A stretch of DNA of 64,000 bases from Halomonas sp. M4R1S46 (GCF_025725685.1 NZ_CP107008.1:3100001-3164000), one strand, 5' to 3'. Numbered from the stretch's first letter, positions 38,202 to 47,446 are shown. The notes: a model not told the origin generated them from the sequence alone. Numbers and translations are program-made.

Positions 38202-38656
38202 GCCGGCGCGCCCGGTAACGCGTGGACGACGTGGGTGACCACGCCCCAGACATGGGCTTCTCGGCCCTCCAGCGGCATCGGCCGGAAACTCGGGTTGGCC
38301 GCGACCAGATAGTAGCGCTGTCCCACTTTCTCGAGGCGCTTGACGGTCAGTTCGCCGTCCAGGGCGATGATCACTACCCGGCCCGGACACGGCTCCAGGC
38401 TGCGGTCGACCACCAGCAGGTCGCCGTGGTGGATGCCGTCACCGCGCATGGAATCGCCCTCGGCGCGCACGAAGAAGGTCGCCGCCGGTCGCTTGACCAC
38501 ATGGGTGTGCAGGTCGATGTCGGTATCGAGGTGATCATCGGCGGGGCTAGGGAAGCCCGCCCTGACGCGGCTGCCGAGCAGCGGCTGGGTGTTGCCGCCG
38601 GCGTTGGCTGCGGCGTGGCCGAGCACGCCGGCGGGAGTGTCCAGGGTCAATGACAT
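38198..38656 (-). CDS. umuD: DNA polymerase V subunit UmuD, S24 autoprotease
   Basis: A 152-residue LexA-like protein. RecA filaments trigger self-cleavage at Ala33-Gly34 (VRA-GFPSPADD); the Ser-Lys dyad is Ser69 (GDSM) and Lys106 (LTVKRL). The cleaved form activates UmuC. AGGAG lies eight bases before the ATG at 38654-38656. A LexA box is just upstream, so it is SOS-induced. Confidence 0.96.
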   Translation of the reverse strand: MSLTLDTPAGVLGHAAANAGGNTQPLLGSRVRAGFPSPADDHLDTDIDLHTHVVKRPAATFFVRAEGDSMRGDGIHHGDLLVVDRSLEPCPGRVVIIALDGELTVKRLEKVGQRYYLVAANPSFRPMPLEGREAHVWGVVTHVVHALPGAPA

Positions 38657-38676
38657 GCCATATGCTCCTGCGAATA

Positions 38677-38692
38677 CTATATATACATACAG
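38677..38692 (-). promoter_or_regulatory. LexA (SOS) box upstream of umuDC
   Basis: The minus strand reads CTGTATGTATATATAG, one base from the CTG-N10-CAG consensus with a typical AT-alternating centre, 20 bp upstream of the umuD start. It probably overlaps the promoter. Confidence 0.8.
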
Positions 38693-38911
38693 TATCCGAG
38701 CCGCAAACACATCCTGCAAGCCGAAAAAGCCCCCAGATCGAGGGCCGGCGGGCCGATGGCGTCTGGAGCCCCACTGTCAGGCCTGGCATGCGCGGCTCAG
38801 GGGGCCATACCCGCCGGCTCCGCATCGCATAGGACACGCCAGCGCCGCCTGCCGCGCGCGATCGACGACGGCAGCTGTGGATCATCGCCGAGTCCCAGGC
38901 GTCGACCCGTC

Positions 38912-39964
38912 TCATCCACTGCAGAGCAAGCCGCTGCCGCGGATGTCAGCGAGTCGCTCGCCACCGATGCCGCGGATGGCCGTGAGGTCGTCGGGGGAAT
39001 CCCAGGGGCGACCGGCGATGATGGCGTCGGCTCGCGCTGGCCCCACATGCGGCAGTCGCTCCAGGGTGGTGGCGACGCTGTCGTTGAGACTGATGCAGCG
39101 CGGGCTCTCCCTCGTCGCCTGGCGGCCGGCCGCAGCGCGGATCGGCGTCAGATCGGCCCCGCCGAGACCGAGGTACACCGGGACATGGTCCGAGATGCGC
39201 TCGCGGGCCGTGTCATGGTCCAGCGGCAGCAGATCCGGGAAGCGCAGGATGCCGTGGCCGCTGGGGCTCAGGCGCTCGGCGTCGTACCACAGATTGTCGT
39301 AGAGGTTGGCGTACTCGCCGATAGTAGTGGCTAGGGTCGTGCGTCCCGCGGTGATCGCCGGCTGGGCGCCGCGTTCACGCAGCGGCGCCCAACCGTCATG
39401 ATCCGGCGCCAGGTTGAAGTCGCCCATCAGCAGACGCGGCGTGTCCGGGAAGGTCTCGCCCAGCCAGTCCCAGTAGTCGGCCAGGGCGTCGATCTCAGGC
39501 AAGCGGTCGCCGACACTGTCGCCGTAGACCACATGGACGGTGGCGGCGGTGAAGACCAGGTCGGTGTCGCGGTCACGGAAGCGGGCTGAGTAGGGCTCGC
39601 GGCTGAAGACATCGCCGTGGTCGAGGAAGACCACCGCGCCGTCCGCGTAGGCCACCTCGCTCTCGCGCCACAGGAAGCCATAGTGCTCGGTGTAGGAACT
39701 CCGGCCCAGCTCCTGGCTGGCCATCGACGACCACGCCTCGCCGGACACCGCCTCGAGGGTCGACTCCAGGCGTGCCAGGGCCGAGGTGTCCATCAGTTCC
39801 TGGATCGCCAGGAGATCGAAGTGATTGGCGACGTGCGCCACCTCGGGGAAGGCCTTGTCGTTGTTCCACCCCAAATGCTCGATGTTCCAGCTGCCGATGA
39901 GAACATCGGCCGGCGCGGCCGGCGGGGTCATGACGACCAGCGTCACGAGCCATCGAATGCGCAT
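38912..39964 (-). CDS. secreted endonuclease/exonuclease/phosphatase with C-terminal helix-hairpin-helix
   Basis: A 350-residue protein with a signal peptide (IRWLVTLVVMTPPAAPA), an EEP domain (GSWNIEHLGW, LLAIQELMD, GDFNLAPDHDGW, SDHVPVYL) and a ComEA-like HhH domain at the end (LNDSVATTLERLPHVGPARA, AIRGIGGERLADI). It is expected to cut DNA outside the cytoplasm, perhaps for nutrient use or DNA uptake. GGAGG precedes the ATG at 39964. Extension to 40105 is unlikely. Confidence 0.88.
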   Translation of the reverse strand: MRIRWLVTLVVMTPPAAPADVLIGSWNIEHLGWNNDKAFPEVAHVANHFDLLAIQELMDTSALARLESTLEAVSGEAWSSMASQELGRSSYTEHYGFLWRESEVAYADGAVVFLDHGDVFSREPYSARFRDRDTDLVFTAATVHVVYGDSVGDRLPEIDALADYWDWLGETFPDTPRLLMGDFNLAPDHDGWAPLRERGAQPAITAGRTTLATTIGEYANLYDNLWYDAERLSPSGHGILRFPDLLPLDHDTARERISDHVPVYLGLGGADLTPIRAAAGRQATRESPRCISLNDSVATTLERLPHVGPARADAIIAGRPWDSPDDLTAIRGIGGERLADIRGSGLLCSG

Positions 39965-40120
39965 CCTGCCTCCATGCAAAATCGCCATGGTGGCGATGGC
40001 GTCGGGGAAGATCAATCGCTTCGGACCAGGCAAGTGGGCAATCACTGATATCGAGACGCCCCAGCGAGACGGGGGGCAGGTTGTCTCTCGTGTCGGGCAT
40101 GCCAAGAGGCCGTCGATGCG

Positions 40121-40780
40121 CTAGAGGGTCACGGGCTCGATGAGATCGGCACCCTCGTGGGCGACACGGTTCACGCGGGTCGACACCGGCCAGACTGTGA
40201 GCGTCCCGGCGTCGAGATGGTGCACCGCCGAGCGGATGGCCTCGCGCTCGGTCAACGCCGGGTCGAGCCAGGCGGCGAGGCTGTCGTCATCGAGCACCAG
40301 GGGCATGCGATCGTGGATGTCACGGGCGATGCCGCGAGCGGGCTCGGTGATGATCGCGCAGCAGGCCGTCTCATCCGCATAGCGCTCCCAGATCGCGCCC
40401 AGAAACAGCGGCTGCCGGTCCTCGCGACAAAGGAAATACGGTTGCTTGCCGCCCTCCGCCGGCTTCCACTCGTACCAGCCATCGGCGGGGATCAGGCAGC
40501 GGTGTTTGTGGAAGGCGCCGCGGAAGTACTTCGACGTGTCCAGCCGCTCGGCACGGGCGTTGATCGGCTCCGGGCCACTCTGGCCGGCCCAGTGGGGCCG
40601 GTAGCCCCACCACAGGCGGTCGAAGCGCGGCTCGGCGTCGGGCTCGGGGCGGCAGATTCCGGCGATCCAGGTGCCGGGGGAGATGTTGTAGCGGGGCTGC
40701 CAGGCCGCCTCAGGCTCAGGCAGGCCGAGCCACCGTGACACGGCCGGTGGCCGGCTGAACAGGGCGAAGCGTCCGCACAT
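40121..40780 (-). CDS. yedK: SOS response-associated peptidase (SRAP/YedK)
   Basis: Shields abasic sites by forming a thiazolidine link with its N-terminal Cys. The 219-residue protein starts MCGRF (Cys2 after Met removal), has NINARAE-type INARAERLDTSKYF, the GWYEWK Glu motif and the HDRMPLVL histidine. The ATG at 40778-40780 is set by Cys2 and by GAGGAG upstream. Its position next to umuDC makes a DNA-damage block. Confidence 0.96.
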   Translation of the reverse strand: MCGRFALFSRPPAVSRWLGLPEPEAAWQPRYNISPGTWIAGICRPEPDAEPRFDRLWWGYRPHWAGQSGPEPINARAERLDTSKYFRGAFHKHRCLIPADGWYEWKPAEGGKQPYFLCREDRQPLFLGAIWERYADETACCAIITEPARGIARDIHDRMPLVLDDDSLAAWLDPALTEREAIRSAVHHLDAGTLTVWPVSTRVNRVAHEGADLIEPVTL

Positions 40781-40899
40781 GCCGTCTCTCCTCTTCGACC
40801 ACACAACCGAATTCCCAAGGCCGGTTACTATATAAGCGAAATATACATGTGCCATGATTGGCGGACCAGGGAACTCCGATGGGCCGCACAGGGAAACAC

Positions 40900-41787
40900 A
40901 TGAAGACCTATTTCATCCGCCACAGCTCTGAACTCGATATCGACCAGGCAATGCTCAAGCATATGTGGGATGAGCAGTATGCCGGAATCCATTACCCCCA
41001 CGACCGGCATGGCAGCCTACTCGAAGAAGATAACGCCAGTCTCGACCCTGAGGACTACGTCAGCAGTGGCCGGAGCAGCCTGTCCATCTTGAAGAACCTC
41101 GGGGATGAGGGCGGCTATGTCTACTCTACCTACCGTGGCATACCTGGCGCCAAGCTTGGCGTCGTCCGGCCCGGCAGTCAGATCCAACTACTGCGAGGGA
41201 CGTGGGGGAAGAAGCACAGTCTCCAGGGTCGCGAAGCTGTGCTCAAGGTGATTCGGCTCGACAAGGTGATCAATCTCTCCGCCACAGAGAGCCTGCCGCT
41301 GTCGACGGTTCAACCTCGTCAGGGAACGATCTGCCAATGGCACAAGATAAACAAGCGCGTGCAAGCCCTTCTCGAAGGGGAGTCCTCTGGAGGCGTGGAC
41401 AGCCTGACGCCCGACCTTCAGGAAGTGATGTGCATGGAGTTCTTGCGGACGTCGGCCGCCGCCGAGGCAGGGCTGCCAGTGTTGCAATCCACACTCGCCC
41501 CGATCGGTCGCACCATGCCGGATGTCGACATCTTCGGCCTCTCGCCCACAGGCCAGCCGGTGGTTGCCCAAGTCACCTACCACACGCTCGAACAGAGTAA
41601 GAGGAACGGCAAGCTGGGTAAGCTCGATGCCTATGATCGGGATGGCGCCGAAACCATCCTGTTCTGCCGATGTGATGCCCCCTCGAAAGTCGGTGATCAT
41701 CTGGTGTTTCCGTTGGGGGAGGTGTATCGCTCGTTCTGTGAGGGGAGTTCGGAGGGCAAGGCGTGGTTGGCCGCAGTGTCCGGCTGA
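40900..41787 (+). CDS. hypothetical protein, possible nuclease-like C-terminus
   Basis: A 295-residue protein. The C-terminal third has the pattern PDVDIFGLSPTGQPVVAQVT followed by GKLGKLDAYDRDGAETILFC, which loosely resembles a PD-(D/E)xK core (Asp...Gln-x-Thr instead of E-x-K), so an active nuclease is doubtful. The ATG at 40900 (MKTYFIRHSSE) with AGGGA upstream is preferred to a TTG 42 bp earlier. It is divergent from the SRAP gene. Confidence 0.6.
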   Translation: MKTYFIRHSSELDIDQAMLKHMWDEQYAGIHYPHDRHGSLLEEDNASLDPEDYVSSGRSSLSILKNLGDEGGYVYSTYRGIPGAKLGVVRPGSQIQLLRGTWGKKHSLQGREAVLKVIRLDKVINLSATESLPLSTVQPRQGTICQWHKINKRVQALLEGESSGGVDSLTPDLQEVMCMEFLRTSAAAEAGLPVLQSTLAPIGRTMPDVDIFGLSPTGQPVVAQVTYHTLEQSKRNGKLGKLDAYDRDGAETILFCRCDAPSKVGDHLVFPLGEVYRSFCEGSSEGKAWLAAVSG

Positions 41788-42264
41788 TCAGTCTTCCAGG
41801 TCGCCGGCAGCCTCCAGCACCAGGCGCTCGATGATGTCATCCCGCGATACGCCGCGGCGCCGGGCCAGGTAGCGGAGCACCTGGTGCGCCCGCGGCGACA
41901 GGTCGAGCACGAGCGGCGGCGGCGCTTGCCAGTGCGAGGGTGACTCATCGGCTCCCAGCCAGTCGATGATCTCCCGGTACCTCATCTCCCCCAGCCCGTT
42001 CTCGACACCCGCATAGAGTTGCCCACGCTGGAAAGCGTGCTGCACTTCCTCGCGGGAATGCAGCCCCATGGCCTTGAGGTAGTTCGCCAACCGGGTGGGC
42101 AGCCCCTCGTGCCAGGGGTGGAGTTCGCGGTAGGCCTCCGGTCCATGGTCGATCCAACTCGCCGCTGTGTCAGGCTTCACCTGGAAGGCAGTGGCAATCT
42201 CCTCCAGCGACCAGCCCCACTCGTGCAGCTGATAGGCCTTCCACTTCTGCCTGGGATTCCGCAT
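41788..42264 (-). CDS. putative DNA-binding protein with N-terminal HTH
   Basis: A 158-residue protein. Residues about 8-35 (YQLHEWGWSLEEIATAFQV then KPDTAASWI) form a likely helix-turn-helix. Residues about 115-150 (SPRAHQVLRYLARRRGVSR, DDIIERLVLEAAG) look like a ribbon-helix-helix or second helical unit. GGAGGGCGAGGC precedes the ATG. It ends 1 bp after the convergent stop at 41787. Target unknown. Confidence 0.6.
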   Translation of the reverse strand: MRNPRQKWKAYQLHEWGWSLEEIATAFQVKPDTAASWIDHGPEAYRELHPWHEGLPTRLANYLKAMGLHSREEVQHAFQRGQLYAGVENGLGEMRYREIIDWLGADESPSHWQAPPPLVLDLSPRAHQVLRYLARRRGVSRDDIIERLVLEAAGDLED

Positions 42265-43021
42265 GCCTCGCCCTCCTGGCCATGCATCACCCACACGATA
42301 GCAAAGCGGCCGGGGCTCGACATGGCTGGCATAGGGCTATCGGCACGGCGGATGGCATCAAGGGGAGGAGGCTCGCTGAAGCAACTATGGGTGAGCGCTG
42401 GACGGCTGGGCAGCGCTCACGCCGGGAGAGGCACGAGCCGACCTTGGCGCGAGCGCGAGTGTGCCGACGGGGAAAGCGCAGGACCAGTGCCACCGAGACA
42501 GCCCTGAACGAAGCGGGGTCCAGCGAAAAGGACGAGCCGGTGAACCAGGCCGAGCTGGAGCAATATTCACGTGGCAGCTGCTATCGGCCCCTAGCTATGT
42601 GGATTGTGTCGAAATACGGGTATTATTCGCTCATGTCGTGAGCTACAAGGGGGCATATGCGGCTCATCCCTCTGCCCCGAGAGGCTCGTCCTCGTAGATC
42701 CACCGGCCAGCACGGGCAGAGCCTGAGGCGAAGCTTTCCTTACCGACGAGCAAAGCAACCTGGCACCAGGCTCTCCTCTCATCGAGGACTAGAAGTGGCC
42801 ATCTGGTGGCCGATGCGAAGCATCGATTAGCGGCAATTATCGGATTTCCGATAAAACATGATAATCCTTTTCCGCCAATGCGTTTCGTAGCTTCTTGATC
42901 AATACTGGTGGAATACTCAACATTGCCAAGAGGGATCGGCCAGGGGGTACACCTCGAAGTTCATGAACAGGTGGCAGCGTCCTTCGTTGGGCTCCCCCAG
43001 CCATTCCCAGCCCATGGACAC
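42265..43021. other. gene-poor region with decayed sequence
   Basis: No convincing gene in over 700 bp. Open frames here lack family features and ribosome-binding sites. It holds a small hairpin GATGC-GAA-GCATC (about 42812-42825) and the dyad listed at 42837. Confidence 0.45.
42837..42854. promoter_or_regulatory. dyad TTATCGGA-TT-TCCGATAA, candidate operator
   Basis: A perfect 8-bp inverted repeat. Its outer part TTATCG-N6-CGATAA recurs at 58866-58887, so the two may bind the same Xre-type regulator. No intact gene is immediately adjacent. Confidence 0.4.
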
Positions 43022-43086
43022 CTCGTCAAGGGCCACGGCGGCCTTACGCTTGGCAGTCCATTACTTGATCGGGTTGTCGTCGCTCA
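43022..43086 (-). pseudogene. 5' remnant of an IS3-family orfA
   Basis: From ATG at 43084-43086 the minus strand reads MSDDNPIK, a stop, then WTAKRKAAVAL, matching the start of IS3-family orfA proteins (DNPIKRWTAKRKAALVL). The stop replaces Arg and homology is lost soon after. An AGGAGG precedes it. Confidence 0.6.
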
Positions 43087-43205
43087 TCCTAATCCTCCTG
43101 ATGGCTGCACTATATCCAGTGCAGCTATGGCGGGGGAATCACTACGACATATCGCCACTACTGCCCATGCAATCTCGACAACCCAGGTTGATGATTTCCG
43201 TTTGC

Positions 43206-43607
43206 CTACCAGGAACCCGGCATGGCTAGGATGCGCCGATAGGTCTCATCGAGTGAACGAAAATCCCCCTGGGCCATGACCTCCAATGGGGAACGGCCAT
43301 TGAAAAAGCCATTGTGATTGGCCATTCCCATGAAACCGTAGCAATTGTGGGGATTATCGAACACCACTCGCAGCGTGGCATGAAGGTTCAAAATCATACT
43401 GATGCGGGTCAGCTGCTCCTCTTCGAGGCAGATATCTCCAACGACATCCTGCTCTGCTACCCTGACGTAGGTATCCAAATCGATACCCAGGATAGCGGAT
43501 CCCTGCTCGTTGGCCGCACCCCACTTTTCTAGAATTAACACGGCAGTCTTAAGGCCGACCCTGGCCAAGGCAGGGTTTGTGGAATCGTGTGTGGTTGCGT
43601 GTCTCAT
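43206..43607 (-). CDS. MbcA/ParS/Xre-type antitoxin, apparently orphan
   Basis: A 133-residue protein whose C-terminal half has the DUF2384 pattern: LTRISMILNLHATLRVVFDN, FFNGRSPLEVMAQGDFRSL, ETYRRILAM. In complete modules the RES-domain toxin gene follows directly; here only decayed sequence and an IS3 remnant follow. AAGG lies eight bases before the ATG. It may be a surviving antitoxin after toxin loss. Confidence 0.8.
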   Translation of the reverse strand: MRHATTHDSTNPALARVGLKTAVLILEKWGAANEQGSAILGIDLDTYVRVAEQDVVGDICLEEEQLTRISMILNLHATLRVVFDNPHNCYGFMGMANHNGFFNGRSPLEVMAQGDFRSLDETYRRILAMPGSW

Positions 43608-43753
43608 GCCTGTACCTTCTGGGCTACGTATTCCATTATCTTAGGATAGGTCACGGTTCATCATCTCCACTCTGACGACCGTCTCCCTGCCATCTATACT
43701 CCGAATGGTGATGCACATCACTTAATCACTGTGCCGAAGTGAGGGTACTGCTC

Positions 43754-43923
43754 TCGGCCAAGAACGGACGTTGAGAACACCCTGATATATAATGGACCGG
43801 GCCGTCAGCCGCCGCCGAAGGCGGCCGGTTGCACGACCCGGTTATACGGTATCCATGATCTGGACCTCTGAATTACAGTGTCTCGTCATCCAAGGGCCCG
43901 CGCTCAGGCCTCAACGAATATAG
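43754..43923. repeat. 170-bp direct repeat, copy 2
   Basis: Identical to 24994-25163 except at 43855. It encodes the last 15 residues and stop of the DUF2971 gene, giving the same C-terminal tail as the YdhR-like gene 18.8 kb away. Confidence 0.95.
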
Positions 43924-44976
43924 GGTGTACTTCCACAAGGGGAAATATTCATTGGTATACTTTGAGCACGGCGATAGCTCCATACTGTGCTCAACCTCGT
44001 ATTGCACAACTGCCTGAGAGGGGTCTACCGTTGAAAGCTCAGCTAGGATTAACTCTTTGAAGTGCGGATCACTGCTCACTATTTCCTGGGCTATTCTAAT
44101 GGCTTTTTCTTTGTATTCCTGATCTACTTTTTCAAAGCACCTACTCCAGTCAATGGAAGGGTTTTTTATGGTAGGATTGTTTCCCGAAAATTCTTCCAGT
44201 AATTTTTTCTCAAACCGATAAGACCCATGAACCCGAATGACTTCAAAGAATTTAGGCACCCGTTTCTTGGTCATCTCGTAGATTTTCGCTCTAACTTCTC
44301 CACTTACGTTTAGGCCAAAAGTAATACTTCTTACAGCTCGAAAGTCGTGAGGGACTTGACCATTAAGGTTATCCAGAAGAACGCGAAACTCCTCCTCATT
44401 ACACCAACGGGGCGACTTGTGCCCAAGCATCGCTCTTACAACTTCATCAGCATTTTGTAGCAGGCACCTCAGATCTAAGGTTGGCGGATGTTCCTTGTAG
44501 CAAACATCGAAGCAGTGTATGTGACCTTTAGGTGCGAACCGCTTGAGAAGGTCAAGATCATATTCAATTACAAGACCGCAATGACTATTACCGTAGTGAG
44601 ACCACATAAGCTCGTCAACAGGGTTCTTCGATAGGGAAAAAACACCGCTATTGTCTGTAGATTGCACAATTTGTCGAGCTGCGTCATATAGAGACCTTGA
44701 TAACTCGGCACGTTCTCCGAATGCTGTCACACTTTGAAGAAAGGTATTAATACCATCCTGAAGTTGATTGTTAAAAATCCCTTCATTTGGATCATTGAGC
44801 AGCGTCCTTGCCGGAAGGTAGAAGTAACTTTCCGCAATTGGCTCAATTACATTCTGGATAGACCTTTCGTCTAACCTCCCAGCCGCATCCAAATTCAGAG
44901 GCTTGTATTTGAAGTAGCTCGACACCTGTGACCTCGCATAGTTGAATGAAATTAAGCTGTTCTCAGGTGCGTTCAC
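43873..44976 (-). CDS. DUF2971 family protein
   Basis: A 367-residue protein of the DUF2971 family: YFYLPARTLLNDPNEG near residue 52, VFSLSKNPVDELMWSHYGN near 112, CGLVIEYDLDLL and WCNEEEFRVLL. Members are frequent in defence islands; biochemical role unknown. It starts with GTG and has only a distant Shine-Dalgarno. The last 15 residues derive from the 170-bp repeat, so the native C-terminus was probably replaced. Confidence 0.85.
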   Translation of the reverse strand: MNAPENSLISFNYARSQVSSYFKYKPLNLDAAGRLDERSIQNVIEPIAESYFYLPARTLLNDPNEGIFNNQLQDGINTFLQSVTAFGERAELSRSLYDAARQIVQSTDNSGVFSLSKNPVDELMWSHYGNSHCGLVIEYDLDLLKRFAPKGHIHCFDVCYKEHPPTLDLRCLLQNADEVVRAMLGHKSPRWCNEEEFRVLLDNLNGQVPHDFRAVRSITFGLNVSGEVRAKIYEMTKKRVPKFFEVIRVHGSYRFEKKLLEEFSGNNPTIKNPSIDWSRCFEKVDQEYKEKAIRIAQEIVSSDPHFKELILAELSTVDPSQAVVQYEVEHSMELSPCSKYTNEYFPLWKYTLYSLRPERGPLDDETL

Positions 44977-45062
44977 TTAGACGCACAAATACCTTAGGGA
45001 CATTCTACTTTACCCCGCTTGTCTGAAAAAATACACGCACCCAATTACTTACGGATAGCTAG

Positions 45063-45100
45063 TTTCGGCCATAAGCAGACGATTTGTGGCAGCTGACGGT
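45063..45100. repeat. dispersed island repeat fragment
   Basis: TTTCGGCCATAAGCAGACGA and GGCAGCTGACGG match the two ends of the dispersed repeat; they lie directly beside attC-like site 8. Confidence 0.55.
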
Positions 45101-45102
45101 TG

Positions 45103-45150
45103 AGATAACGCGCTGAGCGACACGAGGTCCTGTTGAGCGATTTGTTAGCG
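45103..45150 (-). repeat. attC-like site 8
   Basis: Minus-strand CGCTAAC ... GTTATCT, 48 bp, with ATCGCTCAACAGGAC / TGTCGCTCAGCGCG arms. It lies 76 bp after the stop of the ATPase gene at 45226. Confidence 0.6.
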
Positions 45151-45225
45151 GAAACGCATACCCTCCCTAGGGTTGGACTGCCAGTAGCCCATCGCAGAGG
45201 ACTCGGATCGCATTCGTGCAGCCAA

Positions 45226-47418
45226 TCAAACATCCAAGTCCTTGAGATCACGGTACAGCTGGCGCAGGTCGTCTTCGGCAATGTCGATCAGTGGCTCATA
45301 CATGAAGGCGTTCAGGTGTAGATGCTCTGGCGTGATTAGGACTGTCCTATGCAAGGGATCATAGGATTCGTGGGTCACACCATGCTCGTCTCGAAACGCG
45401 TTGAACAAGCGCCGTGTCTGGTTCCTGTCGAGGTTGATCCCCTGGTTTTCCCCAAGAACCGCGAGCATGTGCTTGTCAGCTAAGAGTCGGCATGCCATGG
45501 CCAAGACCACCTTGTTGGGGAAGTTCATTCCCTCGCCGGCCCCTATGCAATAATCCGCCGTTTCTAGGATGAGGCCCCATACGGGTTTGTTCGGCTCTGG
45601 CCACGCAACGTCCGCGTCAAATAATTCATTGTAGACGTTATCCAATTGCGCATTGATTACTTTGTCTGTCCCGTCTTTCCAATGCAGAAGCGCCGTGAGA
45701 AGTGCATAATTCTCACTTCCCTCGCCGCTCGTGTATTCGACTAGATTTCGCATAAAAGGGATTGATGCGAGGCGCTTCAGTGCGTCTTCTTCGAAGTGCA
45801 CTTTCCAATCCTTAACGAAGATGTTGTTCAACCCCTCGATTTGCGCGAGGCGGATTCCATCGCTTCCCTTCATAGCGATCTTGCAGCGGCTCCTAGCCAC
45901 AACGCTTCCGTTCACGGACCGCAAAAAGTCAAAATTGTGCGTAAGAATGATTGCCCTGGCTTCAGACCATTCTCTGATTTCTTCCAAGTAGCGAACGATG
46001 GCATACTTATTCTTGTAATCAAACGAATCGGCAACGTCATCGAAGACGAATAGGGTCGGCATGTTTTCCTTGCGCCGAGCTTCCACTTCGAACAACACAT
46101 CTAGGAGATACATTGCTCGTCGCTCCCCCTGACTCAATGCCTTCAGAAGCACATCACGCTCAACGTCGACCGGCGCCGCTGCAGCCTCTTGGAACTTGAA
46201 ACCCAGCTCCATAGCATTGACTTTGCCAAGCACGAGATCCACGCGGTTCTTCGCTTCTAGACGGAAAGGAACGGAGAATCGCTGATTAAAAACATCAATA
46301 ACGTATTCCCATTGCGTTTGCTCCTGCTTGGCCTGTTCTTGAATCTCGGTTCGTTCGACTCTGGCCGCTTCGTAGGCATTTACCAGCGCCTGGAAGGAGT
46401 CCTTGTTCGCGACAAAGTATGAGAGCCAAACTTCTTGCTTCAACTGTTGATAGTTGGCCAGCATCGGAACAATCTCGGGGTGGCAATCGAGGCAGGCCTT
46501 GAATTTTCTGACCTGGTCATTTGCCTCCAGAAGTTTTCCGATACGGTCATACTTTTGCTTAAGGCCTTCGTCATCGGAAATTCTATCCTTCTCGGCTTGC
46601 ACTAGTTGCGCAAGGTCCTCCTTTGACGCAATCCGCGTCGTAGGTTCGCCCTCAGCCGTTTCGGAACGTAATTCAACTGCATGGTTCGCTTCAAAGAAAC
46701 CATGCTTGTCCAGAGCGAACGCCACTTGCTCCGCACCGTAGTACGAAAAAGTATCCCGACTGAAGAACTGGGATTCATCCAGCAAGGTGTTGAGTCTAGC
46801 CACATAATCCTTCAAGAGCTCTTGGACTTCGGTTTTTCCGAGTAGCTCCTTCACCTTGTCGTTGAACAAGTCAGAGTATGGAATCTCCGAGAACGGGGCG
46901 TCATCAGACTCGCCGACTTCATCCTTGACTCTACAGAGGGCATCAAGCAGGGCATTCGTCTTCCCCCCCATGAAGGTGCTTGAGATTTCTTCCTCAACCC
47001 CCTTCCGTTTTCCACAGGTGGATTGCATGTCCTTAATGAAGCACTCGACCTTTTCGGCCAGGTCGACCTCAATAGTCTGATACCGATCTCGAAGCTGCGG
47101 ATTGACGAGGAGGGTCGACACCCTTGCCGTCTGGCCAAATGATTCCGTGTAGGGCGGTATCACAACAATCTGGTCGGCATCAAGTGAGGTTCCTGACTCA
47201 GTTCTAACCTCGCAAATCGTTTCCCGATCCGGGTACATTTCATCAGACGGGAGTCTTCCGGATGCAAGGTCTTGGAACGTCCTTGAAAGCGATGTCTTCA
47301 TCGTGCCGTTCGCTGCATAAATGGCGAACGTCCCGTTCTTGTCTGCTTCAAGAATCTCATCCAAACTTTGGATTCCGTAGCAGTGTTGTAGCTTGAGGGA
47401 AAGCGTTTGAAACGGCAC
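45226..47418 (-). CDS. ABC/SMC-type ATPase, possible RloC/PrrC-like defence protein
   Basis: A 730-residue ATPase with a split ABC head. The Walker A is atypical, YAANGTMKTS (about 34-43, Met in place of Gly before Lys). The signature ALSQGERR is at about 427-434, Walker B LFVFDDVADS at 456-465 and the H-loop ILTHNFDF at about 491-498. The 250-residue middle is helical and coiled-coil-like. The C-terminal 170 residues end with a conserved-looking HLNAFMYEPLIDI. RloC/PrrC anticodon nucleases share this head layout, but I cannot see their nuclease triad with certainty. It starts with GTG after AGGAGGT. Confidence 0.7.
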   Translation of the reverse strand: MPFQTLSLKLQHCYGIQSLDEILEADKNGTFAIYAANGTMKTSLSRTFQDLASGRLPSDEMYPDRETICEVRTESGTSLDADQIVVIPPYTESFGQTARVSTLLVNPQLRDRYQTIEVDLAEKVECFIKDMQSTCGKRKGVEEEISSTFMGGKTNALLDALCRVKDEVGESDDAPFSEIPYSDLFNDKVKELLGKTEVQELLKDYVARLNTLLDESQFFSRDTFSYYGAEQVAFALDKHGFFEANHAVELRSETAEGEPTTRIASKEDLAQLVQAEKDRISDDEGLKQKYDRIGKLLEANDQVRKFKACLDCHPEIVPMLANYQQLKQEVWLSYFVANKDSFQALVNAYEAARVERTEIQEQAKQEQTQWEYVIDVFNQRFSVPFRLEAKNRVDLVLGKVNAMELGFKFQEAAAAPVDVERDVLLKALSQGERRAMYLLDVLFEVEARRKENMPTLFVFDDVADSFDYKNKYAIVRYLEEIREWSEARAIILTHNFDFLRSVNGSVVARSRCKIAMKGSDGIRLAQIEGLNNIFVKDWKVHFEEDALKRLASIPFMRNLVEYTSGEGSENYALLTALLHWKDGTDKVINAQLDNVYNELFDADVAWPEPNKPVWGLILETADYCIGAGEGMNFPNKVVLAMACRLLADKHMLAVLGENQGINLDRNQTRRLFNAFRDEHGVTHESYDPLHRTVLITPEHLHLNAFMYEPLIDIAEDDLRQLYRDLKDLDV

Positions 47419-47446
47419 TCAATCGACCTCCTCTATAGTTGTGATT

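Noticed and set aside
42282..42641. 119-codon plus-strand ORF
   Set aside because: No ribosome-binding site, no family features, low-complexity composition; likely decayed DNA.
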